Shown here: one piece after another, positions 1 to 9,373 of the stretch
How the letters are laid out: each line of letters opens with the position of its first letter
How positions within the stretch are numbered: position 1 is the first letter of the stretch
Assembly (NCBI RefSeq): GCF_032362555.1
Contig: NC_083522.1
Location: forward strand, 8,658,001 to 8,722,000
Length of the DNA: 64,000 nucleotides
Direction: 5' to 3'
Source: Amyelois transitella
Taxonomy: Eukaryota > Arthropoda > Insecta > Lepidoptera > Pyralidae
Notes under the pieces: generated by a model
The model's database searches: none
What the model was told of the DNA's origin: nothing
Seen by the model: the letters and a program-made list of their open reading frames with translations, nothing else
Made by a program: the position numbers and the translations under genes

Positions 1-636
1 GGAAATTAAAATATAATATCTTGTACGTCTAAATGTTTGGGTTCCAATAGGATTCTATTTATTTAAAGTTTTGTTTTCATTTAAATAGTAATTCAAATTT
101 TTAATTTTTTTTTATTAAATTTTAACGAACTTCCCCTTAACACGACTGTGAATGAAGAGTATAAAAAGCTAACGATTGAGTCACAATATTTAACATATCA
201 TTCGAAGCTTTTCTTCATTGTAGACGTTATGTGTTTATTGATTACTAGCTTATGCGCGGGGCTTCGCTTCCATTTGGAATCCTCCTGAAGAAGAAGGTTT
301 TGTCTGTCCCTGTGTCAATATATCACTAACATCAATGCAGTAGAGAATTATGAAGAGAGTTATGAATGAGGATGAAGGGAAGGAAGTATGCAGAGATCGT
401 GGCAAGTGGAAAGATGTAGTCTCTGCCTAAAAAAGGCGTGATTTTATGTATATGTATGTATGTATTAATGCAGAACGAGTAATTTTTGAGTTTGCTAATA
501 AATAAAAATTAGTACAATAAATTATCATCATCAATCATCTTGAAAATATTATTATCGATAAGGACTTTCTTGGTTGAGGAGCTCTTAAAAACAAAAGGGT
601 AGATAAATAAAATATATTCTCTAATCCCGAAAATAA
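1..636. other. Gene-free left edge
   Basis: Holds a probable Helitron 3' remnant (about 240-290) and an RTE 3' fragment (345-460, plus). Nothing coding seen. Confidence 0.6.
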
Positions 637-642
637 TTTATT
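637..642 (-). promoter_or_regulatory. Poly(A) signal of gene A
   Basis: AATAAA on the minus strand, 16 nt past the TGA stop (658-660). The predicted 3' UTR is very short. Confidence 0.6.
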
Positions 643-657
643 TAATTATACAACATT

Positions 658-3600
658 TCAAAAACTGTATCCTTCTCTTTCGTTGTAGGTTGGTTGCCTA
701 TTCCTGTTGCCGAAACCATTGTTATTTCTCTGACTAATTGGAGGCAGGTACTCCTTATTCAGAGCAGAACCTGACCTGCCAGAAGTCTGTCCGAAGGGAG
801 CACCATTACCCTGGCGTACGGCACCGTTACCCTGGTATCTATCACCGTTACCCTGGGCTCTGCCATCATTTCCCTGGTATCTGCCACTATTCCCCTGGAC
901 TCTGGCGTCATTTCCCTGGTACCTGTCACCGTTACCCTGTATTCTTGCGTCATTACCCTGGTATCTGGCATTTCCTTGATCAATCATATTGCTGCGGATT
1001 GCCGAATTGATGACTACGGAATCATCAGAGGATACGAAATCATTTTGAGGATACTGGTTTTGGAATCCGGTGACGCCAGCATTGTATTCTTCAGCATTGC
1101 CGTATGAGCCTTCTTTGTAGGAACCTGAAAGTTTAATATTAGATAAGTTTAAAAATAAAGTAACAATATTCGTGTCGTTTTTATTTTGTTTTTGTCTTGT
1201 ACTTACATTCATACATATGATCACGTCTATATCCCTAGCGGGGTAGACAGAGCCACCAGTCTTGAAAAGACTGATAGGCCACGCTCAGCTGTTTGGCTTA
1301 GTGATAGAATTGAGATTCAAAAAGTGACAGGTTGCCCATCGCCTAAAAGAGGAATCCCAAGTTTATAAGCCTACCCCTTAGTCGCCTTTTACGACATCCG
1401 TGGGAAAGAGATGGAGTGGTCCTTTTCTTTTTTGTAATGGTGCCGGGAACCACACGGCACTGTCTTGTCTTGTACTTTAGCATATATATTTATCTTCTTC
1501 TTCCTCCTGGCTTTTAGTACCGGTTCCATCCACTCTGGAGAGCAGCCCGGGGTAAGCCATTGACCATGGATCCTGGATTGGGTGAGTCAGGTTTTTACAC
1601 GAAGCGACTCCCGTCTTACCTCCGTAATCTTTACGGGAGAACCCGTATTGGATCATATGGTTACAAATCCAGTCGCCTGAATGTGCAGGTTACTTCACGA
1701 CGTTTGCCCTCGCCTCAAGAACATCGGTTAGTATTCAGATTCAAGGCCTTGCAACCTGTCACTATATGAATGTAAATTCTATCATCATCACTCAGCTAAA
1801 CGTGGCCTTTTAGTCTTTTCAAGACTGTTGGCTCTGTCTATCCCGCACGGGATATAGACGTGACTATGCGCTTGTATGTAAGCCTGTTGTATGTATCACC
1901 ACATGGAACCTTTTTTTTTTGGTATCGAAGGGGAAATCCTTTTTACGGACAACCCCCCGGATCTTCACCCGGGAGAGTGTCGGACTCCTGGCACCTAGTA
2001 TACCAGCCTACCCACTAAAACCCCTCCGTGCGCCCTTCTTGCCATTTTGAAGGCATCATGGGAACGCAGGCATTTCACCACGATACCATCTGGCTGCCCG
2101 GCGCATCACCACATGGAACCTGAGCAAAATATATGAAAGATATATATACCATCATCATAAATGCCAGCGGCTTCATCCCTGGCATTCTGCTCCAAAGCCT
2201 TCAGGATCTCCTCTGGTATAGGTGGTGGGGTAGGGAGGTGGTCACCCTCGGGTACGAAACCGTTCTGACCGGCTGTGTATCTAAAATAAGATATACATAT
2301 ATGTATGTTATTAAAAACGTTGGCTCTGTTTATCTCAAAGGACAATATGATAATGCTGTGTGGTTCCCGGCACCAATACAAAAAAGAATAGGACCACTCC
2401 ATCACTTACCCATGGATGTCGTAAAAGGCGAATAAGGGATAGGTTTACAAACTTGGGATTCTTTTTAGGCGATGGGCTAGCAACCTGTCACTATTTAAAT
2501 CTCAATTCTGTCATTAAGCCAAATAGCTGAATGTGGCCATTTAGTCTTTTCAAGACTATTGGCTCTGTCTGCCCCGCAAGGGATAAAGACGTCACTGTAT
2601 GTAAGTATGTTATACATACCTGATACTATAGACTTGACCATCATCACCAGTGTAAGAGAACCCGCCCTGAGCCTCAACACCATTAGTCGCTACTCCGTTC
2701 TCTTCAGCAGCAATACCGTTCTCAGTTTCATAGGCAAACGCATAGGTTTCTCCGTCATTGGAGTTGTCCTGGCGAAGAATAGCAGCGTTCCTCTCGAAAG
2801 CAGCTTGAGCTCTTTCAGGCCGGTTCTCGAAGTTCACATTGTAGTCTTCGTTTTGGGTGAGGCCGTTTCCATTTTGCTCGAATCCGTTACCGTTCTGCGC
2901 GAATCCGTTACCGTTCTGGGCAAATCCGTTACCGTTCTGAGCGAATCCGTTACCGTTCTGGACGAAACCGTTACCGTTCTGGGCGAAACCGTTACCATTC
3001 TGCGCGAATCTGTTTCCATTCTGCGCGAAACCGTTACCGTTCTGCGCGAAACCGTTGTTTCTACCGAAGTTTTGGGAGCTAGCTCCTCTATACTGAGGTG
3101 ACGAGACAGGCGCCTGTAGGAAGTTGGAGCCTCCCGAAGATTCGGCATGGGAGGGAGGGAGATACGTCTTGTCCAATTTGTCGCCATGAGCTAACGCGAC
3201 GACCGCAAGAACGATTATCTAGAATGAATTACATACAAGCGATATAGAAGTAATTATATAATGTATGTAATTTATTAGAAACATTATATAATTACTTCTA
3301 TATCGCTTGCGGCGTAGACAAAGCCACGTTCAGCTGTAATGGCTTAATAGTCTTAAAAGACCATAGTCTAAAAGAAGAATCCCAAGTTAAAGTTAAGTTA
3401 AACAAAATGTAGATCAATTATTTAATTACAGACAATGACATAATTTATTTCAGTTTAAGTAATTAAGTGCCGGTTCGCAGCGCCAATTGAAAAAAGAATA
3501 GGACCACTCCATCTCTCTCTCATGGATGTCGTACAAGGCGATTAGGCTTATAAACTTACGATTCTTCTTTAGGGCGATGAGCTAGTAAAACATGCTCTAT

Positions 3601-4339
3601 TTGAATCTCAACTCTATCATTGAACCAAACAGCTGAGCGTGGCCTATCTGTCCTTTCGAGACTATTGGCTCTGTTTACCCCGCACGGGATATAGCCGTGA
3701 TTATATGTATGTTAATAATTAATTAAGATTAATAAATGTAAACACATTTAAACAGAGAGTGGAATTGGAATTTTTTATATGCACTGAAATATCTGCAGAT
3801 TAGTAATTTTAAGAGGTCAAAGTCACAAATATAGCGAGCAATAACAAGGTGTTGTTGTAGGTCAAAATTGCAAATAATTGCCAATAATTTATTAAAATTG
3901 AAGCAGCAGTAATTAAATAGGAGGTAGTAAATGTGTATAAAATTTAATGACTTTTTATAATATGTTTTGAAATACGAATAATAAAATCGAGCATTACTCA
4001 AACTGTATTTGGTTTTATTGTAAAACAGGCTTAACTTTCAATTTTCTTTTTGAGAAAACTCCAAAATATGTTTAATAGAATATAAAAGTTTACCTTATGA
4101 CTTGTTTTATATATATTTATAAAAATTTCAAAATATTATTTTAATTTCAGTCCTTCTTAATGAAATATCGTGAAAAATGTAAGAGAACTTTTCTTAAGCA
4201 CTTTGTTTTTTAACTAAGTTTGGTATATAGGGAAAAAAACTAAGATATTTCACAATATTTGTTCTCTGCTCAATTATTTGTTAAACGGATCATTTCTTGA
4301 ACTGTGTTGACCCTTTAAAAGCTCACTTACCAATCTCAT
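658..4339 (-). CDS. RR-1 cuticular protein A, heptad-repeat tail (401 codons)
   Basis: Secreted structural protein of the cuticle that should bind chitin through an RR-1 (Rebers-Riddiford) domain. Coding exons in order: 4331-4339 (MRL), 2620-3218, 2150-2280, 658-1124; all junctions are GT-AG and the frame is continuous (phases 0, 2, 1). Exon 1 was chosen because MRL joins [12 protein letters not shown] to give a proper signal peptide, and a TATA box with initiator precedes it. The mature start is [10 protein letters not shown]. Ten heptads of type NGFAQNG (residues 58-127) precede the RR-1 domain (about 152-225, with [14 protein letters not shown] and [11 protein letters not shown]). Eight heptads of type xRxQGNx follow, then EYLPP and a C-terminal EGYSF. 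The mature protein has no cysteine. Oddity: unlike genes B and C, the RR-1 coding sequence is split by an intron (2281-2619) filled by a SINE. Resembles lepidopteran pupal cuticle proteins of the PCP36/PCP52 type (recalled family, not searched). Confidence 0.9.
802..969 (-). repeat. Coding minisatellite, 8 x 21 bp (xRxQGNx)
   Basis: Eight exact-length 21-bp units encode heptads such as [14 protein letters not shown] and DRYQGND in the last exon of gene A. Units differ by a few substitutions but keep QGN and usually R at position 2. Confidence 0.9.
1207..1460 (-). mobile_element. Family-1 SINE, near full length
   Basis: Reference example of the family. The sense strand starts with a short stem-loop (GTGCCG...CGGCAC), contains CACTATTTGAATCTCAATTC and a TCTTTTCAAGA hairpin, and ends CGTGATTATATGTATGTATG. 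In intron 3 of gene A. Confidence 0.85.
1497..1760 (-). mobile_element. Family-3 SINE, body only
   Basis: Shares CTCTGGAGAG, GACCATGGATCCTGG, GAGTCAGGTTTTTACACGAA and GATCATATGGTTACA with the 27.8-kb and 54.5-kb copies, but lacks the tRNA-like head. In intron 3 of gene A, followed by a 3' family-1 fragment (1775-1880). Confidence 0.75.
1911..2104 (-). mobile_element. 194-bp 5'-truncated poly(A) LINE 3' end
   Basis: Bounded by the 16-bp duplication ATCACCACATGGAACC (1895-1910 and 2105-2120). The minus-sense element ends in ten or so A residues, typical of poly(A)-tailed LINEs such as the R1 or L1 type. It lies in intron 3 of gene A, its duplication ending 29 nt from the donor at 2149. Confidence 0.88.
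2351..2605 (+). mobile_element. Family-1 SINE filling the extra intron of gene A
   Basis: Occupies about 255 of 339 nt of the intron splitting the RR-1 domain, antisense to the gene. A degraded second 3' piece (GTTGGCTCTGTTTATCTC) occupies about 2315-2348. Confidence 0.85.
2847..3056 (-). repeat. Coding minisatellite, 10 x 21 bp (NGFAQNG)
   Basis: Ten 21-bp units encode NGFAQNG-type heptads (variants [28 protein letters not shown]) between the mature N-terminus and the RR-1 domain of gene A. Confidence 0.92.
3468..3712 (+). mobile_element. Family-1 SINE in gene A intron 1
   Basis: Near full length, but its 5' stem is mutated (GTGCCGGTTCGCAGCGCC). A shorter opposite-strand piece lies at 3292-3384. 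Confidence 0.8.
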
Positions 4340-4387
4340 TTCGTAATTTTTTTCCACTGAACCTTTACAAAAGCCTGATGAGTATGC

Positions 4388-4422
4388 ACTGATAACACAC
4401 CAATGCATGTACAATATTTATA
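4388..4422 (-). promoter_or_regulatory. Core promoter of cuticular gene A
   Basis: TATAAATA occupies 4415-4422 and an arthropod initiator TCAGT lies at 4388-4392, putting the predicted start site at 4390, 32 nt from the first T of the TATA box. The 5' UTR is then about 50 nt to the ATG at 4339. Confidence 0.8.
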
Positions 4423-5808
4423 CTTCTCCTTACTTGTAATCGATCTACTTCGGTGTTCTGATTCAAAAATCGTGGCTCGGTATTGCCTAATCATAACATA
4501 ATTCACGAAGATGGACTCGTCTAATTGTGGTGGACGGCTTCATGCAACAAGTGATCATTTATAGAAGGATAGGAGCAGGTTATTTTTCTTATTTCATTTT
4601 CTTATATTTTTCTTTGATAGAGGCTGTCCTTGCATCCGTATTCATATCAATTATTATAACTCTCAAATAATGTGTTCAATACTTATATTATTTATGCGAA
4701 AATTTGTCTGTCTAACACGCTATTTTTAGAAGCATAATTTTGAAATTCCTATAACAAAAAAGCCCCAAAAAACTCTTGTAAAAATAAGGGCGAAATTAAT
4801 ATACATTAGAAATTAAATAGTAAGATGCAGGTACACACAACCATTTTAATATTCTGATGAGTTAACATGTCATTCATTCATTAATTCATATAATAACATC
4901 TATATCCCTTGCGGGGTAGACAGAGCCAGTAGTCTTGATAGGCCACGTTTAGCTTATAGGCTTATGAGTGCAAACCAGACTTACCAGAGATAGGATATTG
5001 GAAAGCTATAAAATGAATAATTTACTAAATTCTTTGACCTTGAAAAACAAATAAATATTATTGCAATCCTAACATAATAGGAAATATTATGAAAGTATTA
5101 AAATATTTGCGCTGTAATAAAAGGAGATAATTACTCTGTCAATACTTTTTTATTATTATCTTCTTTTTTTCTTATTTTAAATTGAATATCTTTGTTCTTT
5201 AAAAAGGAGTTCGTAACAAACGTCCTTTGGGGAGTAAAACTTCTAAAGCTTAAGCTTTGCTTTGAAGATATGGCATAAATTAAAAAAATTAAATATTCAA
5301 ATTGTTTCACTCTCGCATAACACCGCGCACCCATCGCAAATCCGATCTCAATGTTCCTTACTGTATGGACACATAATCTCAAATGATGTGCACACGGCCT
5401 TGTACAAAAATGGCCGGCCTTGTCGGCTAAACAAACTGGTTCGCTTCCGATGCCCCGATTATTGTGATAGATGATGGTTAAAGGATTTTTTCCTTAGGTG
5501 AAAGGTTATCTTATCTTAACTATCATCATCAGTGCCGTGCGATTTCCAGCACTTTAGATTCAAACCGCACCTTGTCTTTCCTAATGTCGAAATAGCCGAC
5601 TAAGGGGTAGGCTTATAATTCATACGTATAGTCACGTCTATATCCCTTGCGGGATAGACAGAGCCGACAGTCTCAGAAAGACAGAAAGGCCACGTTCAGC
5701 TGTATGACTTCGTGACGGAATGGAGATTGAAATAGTGACAGGTTGCTAGCCCATCGCCTACAAGAGGAATCCCAAGTTAATAAGCATATCCCTTTATCGC
5801 CTTTTACG

Positions 5809-5933
5809 ACATACATACATACATAAAATCACGCCTCTTTCCCGGAGGGGTAGGCAGAGACTACCTCTTTCCACTTGCCACGATCTCTGCATACTTCCTT
5901 CGCTTCATCCACATTTATAACTCTCTTACGACA
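5809..5933 (-). mobile_element. RTE 3' fragment nested in the SINE
   Basis: The terminal ~125 bp of the LINE, flanked by the 9-bp duplication TTACGACAT. Confidence 0.8.
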
Positions 5934-5946
5934 TCCACGGGATATA

Positions 5947-6422
5947 CAGGGTGATATTTAAAACAACTGCATCCTTTTAAGCATAGACTATACCCATGCT
6001 TCTGAGCCGTTTGAGCCTATTTTTATTTAAATTAAACGTCATCATTTTCACATTTAAAAAACCCTCAAAAACTACGTCACACGCTTTATTAAAGACCAAT
6101 ACTACAAAAAGAAATTAAAACTAAACATGTAAATAAATGTCTGAAAAAAATTTTTTTTTTCTAGTATCAAGATCATGTAAAGCACAGAGTTGTCGAGATC
6201 GCTCAGCTGAATGAATTGTGTCCTTGACCTCTGAATCTTACGCGTCGCTTTTCCACCGACCGGGGTGATATTACGTATTTAGGATCGTGGATTTTAATAC
6301 TTTTATTTTTTTTCGTACTTTCTGAAATATGAACCGATATTTTTCTTTCAACGTTTTTAAATATCCTTTAGATGAGTACACTTAACAGTTAAATTTATGC
6401 AGTTGAATTAAAAGTCACCCTG
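5947..6422. mobile_element. 476-bp MITE with ~26-bp terminal inverted repeats
   Basis: Ends CAGGGTGATATTTAAAAC... and, reversed, CAGGGTGACTTTTAATTC...; both continue CAACTGCAT. Flanked by TATA on both sides (TATA or TA duplication). Inserted inside the family-1 SINE copy spanning 5614-6475. Confidence 0.85.
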
Positions 6423-6988
6423 TATAGAGTGGTTCTATTCTGAAGTGCCAAAAACCACACGGCACAGAAAGAATAATGGTCAGATCAATGCGCTTTTGAT
6501 CATAATATCAGTCAAGTAGCTTACAATAGTTACAACACGACATCTTAAACGCCCATAGTATGTCTGTTCTTTTGATATTCAATCACTGACCTCTAATAAT
6601 ATACTCTAGACTTCATATCACATAATTACATGTCTAACTTGGATCGTCTAAACATATATATATATCTGTGAAAATATAAACTAAACTGTATATCAAATCT
6701 TGTCTAGATCCCATTTTTTGGTAGTGATAGTGCATTTTAAAAGAAACAGCTGTATTTGGTGGGAATTAAAAATTTGCTGACAAAATGATAGTTTACTTTA
6801 TGGACCTAGAGTACGCCAGCAACTCCGCTTGCGTATTACCAATAAAAAGTTTGTATTTTTTGGGAGACCCTTACATAAATATACCTAAGCATAAGATATA
6901 CCTAAAGAAATCATAAATTAAAAAAAAAAAATTCTAAGGAAAAGGGAGCAAGTCCACTCCCTGAATGTAAATCTATATTAAGTATAGG

Positions 6989-7242
6989 TGCCGTGTGGTT
7001 CCCCGCACCAATACAAAAAGGATAGGACCACTCATTTTCATTTCCCATGGATGCCGTAAAAGGTGACTAAGGGATAGGCATATAGGTAAATTCTTTTTCT
7101 TCGCGATGGGCTAGCAACCTGTCACTTTTTGAATCTCAATTCTATTATTAAGCCATACAGCTGAACGGGGCTTATCAGTCTTTTTAAGACTTTTGGCTCT
7201 GTCTACCCTGCAAGGGATATAGACGTGACTTATTGTATGTAT
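6989..7242 (+). mobile_element. Family-1 SINE
   Basis: Complete from GTGCCGTGTGGTTCC to a GTATGTATG tail; the body is well preserved. Confidence 0.85.
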
Positions 7243-7761
7243 GTTTATTACAAAAAAAAATAGTCCAGCGTCTATATATAAGTCTATGGACGCAATCAAC
7301 TGATGGACCGCCTACAGTATGTGTTATAAGTGATCCTACGCGAGGGGGCGTTCACAGACAACTGTATTTGTAATGGTTGTATGTATTTCAACGAGACTTG
7401 GAGATCTGTCAAAGAAGAAAGCTATTAGCCGTCTTGTGATAATAAAAACAGATTTATCAACCCACGTTGTAGCTCGTTGTTCGTATGAAATAGGATTAAT
7501 ATCTATTGATATAAGAGAGGTTAGTTTAGGTATCCGACCTAGCGAGAGGTCCAGGTTAGAATACTATAATACATACATATGATCACGTCTATATCCCTTG
7601 CGGGGTAGACAGAGCTAACAGTCTTGAAAAGACTGATTGGCCGAATATTAAACTTACTTATTTTCTCAAATTTATAAATAAGGAATGGATATCCTGTTTT
7701 TAGTGTCCCACTCCTGGCAAAAATAACCTGAATGAGACATTATTCGGGCCAAAATATGAAC

Positions 7762-8045
7762 CACTAGTTGTGCTCGCGACTTCTCCCGCGTGGATTAGTT
7801 ATTTCGGGCATCATTGAAGCCCTCAAGGATAAATAATTTTCTCCGTTTTTTCACATACCTATTCCATAATTTCTTTGCTTTTTATAGTTACAGCGTGATG
7901 TTATATAGCCTAAAGCCTTCCACGACAAATGGTCTATTCAACGCAAAAAGAATTTTTCAATTTGAACCAGTAGTTCCTGAGATTAGCGCGTTCAAGCAAA
8001 CAAACAAACAAACTCTTCAGCTTTATCATATTAGTATAGATGAAA
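7762..8045 (-). mobile_element. Non-autonomous Helitron
   Basis: Sense strand starts TCTATACTAATATGATAAAGC and ends with a GC-rich hairpin (CGCGGGAGAAGTCGCG) then ACAACTAGT, the CTAG end of lepidopteran Helitrons. Confidence 0.75.
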
Positions 8046-8061
8046 AATGAAAATCTTTTAC

Positions 8062-8324
8062 ATACATATATACATATGGTCACATCTATATCCCTAGCGG
8101 GGTAGACAGAGCCACCAGTCTTGAAAAGACTGGTAGGCCACACTCAGCTGTTTAGCTTAGTGATAGAATTGAGATTCAAATAGTGACAGGTTACTAGCCC
8201 ATCGCCTAAAAGTCGAATCCGAAGTTTATAAGCCTATCCCTTAGTCACCTTTGACGACATCCGTGGGAAAGAGATGGAGTGGTCCCATACTTTTTTGTAA
8301 TGGTGCCGGGAACCACACGGCACT
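8062..8324 (-). mobile_element. Family-1 SINE
   Basis: Full length, abutting the preceding Helitron with only a few bases between them. Confidence 0.85.
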
Positions 8325-8784
8325 ATCAATGCAAGGGTTTATATCTGACAGCTTCTTGATTACGCCATTGCAATTTACACGCTGTAACCTATCCATCACG
8401 AAGCTTAATAGCCTTAAGCTTTGTAAAGCTCCTCCGTTTCCACAACAAGCGTATCGCGTCTTCGCACGATTTCTATCATATAAATTCACTATGAATTTCG
8501 TCAGAACTTAGGAAATTGTTTCATATATAATTTGCAATGATCGTGTTATATTGTAGAGGTAACGTTATATGTTTCGTAATATTGACCCTTATATGCTTGT
8601 AATAGATATTAAATTGATTAGTGGTTTTTGTAACACTTGCTGTTGAATTGTTTTAACCTATTACTGGTTAATAAAGTGATTAGGTTTGAATTGTTGTTCA
8701 TTATTTTTAAGTCTGTTATATTTGAGAATAATTACATAATGTTTTTAATATGATGACCCTATCATTATAAACCGAATATAATGA

Positions 8785-9010
8785 TCCGTGTGGCGCCGGC
8801 AGAATAGAATAGCACCACCCCATAGCTTCCCGTGGGTATCGTAAGAGGCGATTAAGGGATCATCGCGCCTCCTACGCTGATATGACAACAAAGTCCAGAA
8901 TCAAAAGGCACTGCAGTCATCAACCCTAGCGTAGTGACTATGAGTAAAATCCCCCCATTTCTGGGGAGATCTTAGTCCAGTAGTGGACTTTTATACGCTG
9001 TTAAGGTAAG
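8785..9010 (+). mobile_element. Divergent family-1-related SINE
   Basis: Begins CCGTGTGGCGCCGGCAGAAT, keeps CGTAAGAGGCGATTAAGGGAT, then departs into a different body (AGTCCAGTAGTGGAC). A subfamily sharing only the head. Confidence 0.6.
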
Positions 9011-9373
9011 TAAGGACGCGATCATTTAATTATTTCAGTAAATTTTGGTGTTTTGATATCGTTAAAAAAGTGCAACTTTTTATCTAATGTCGATTTTTGT
9101 TAAGTATATCTATAAATGTATAAAAACAATGATATCTATTGTGAAACTTAAATAAAGTGGTGAAGTTTTATTCTTTTGTTTTTCCTACTGTCAACATCAG
9201 AAAGGCTTACTACTTTACCTCCGTTATCAGTTTTACAAAATCAATTAAATTATGCGCCCTATATTTAGTAAAGTACTATACAAAATGAATTGTCAAAGCA
9301 TCAATCATAGGAAACAACTTTAAGTTACTTGGTTGTTCTGTAAGATTTTTAAATCTATAATTTTGGTTAAATT

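Larger units (their letters stand above)
5614..6475 (-). mobile_element. Family-1 SINE interrupted by two later insertions
   Basis: SINE sequence runs 5614-5808, resumes at 5934-5946 and resumes again at 6423-6475 (GAGTGGTTCTATTC...CACACGGCAC). The gaps are an RTE fragment and the CAGGGTG MITE. Confidence 0.82.
4423..9373. other. Intergenic, repeats and unannotated sequence
   Basis: Besides the listed elements it holds family-1 scraps at 4890-4970 and 7571-7642. I see nothing in 4423-4890, 4990-5610, 6480-6985, 7250-7570, 8330-8785 and 9010-9370. Confidence 0.6.

Noticed and set aside
738..1010. Plus-strand YPG/HYPG repeat ORF
   Set aside because: Antisense of the xRxQGNx repeat.
2559..3101. 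180-residue plus-strand ORF with VTVLxES repeats
   Set aside because: Antisense shadow of the NGFAQNG minisatellite in gene A.
5815..5940. Possible CRISPR-like or satellite array from repeated ACATACAT and CCTTGCGGGG words
   Set aside because: These are dispersed TE tails, not regularly spaced repeats; the sequence is eukaryotic.
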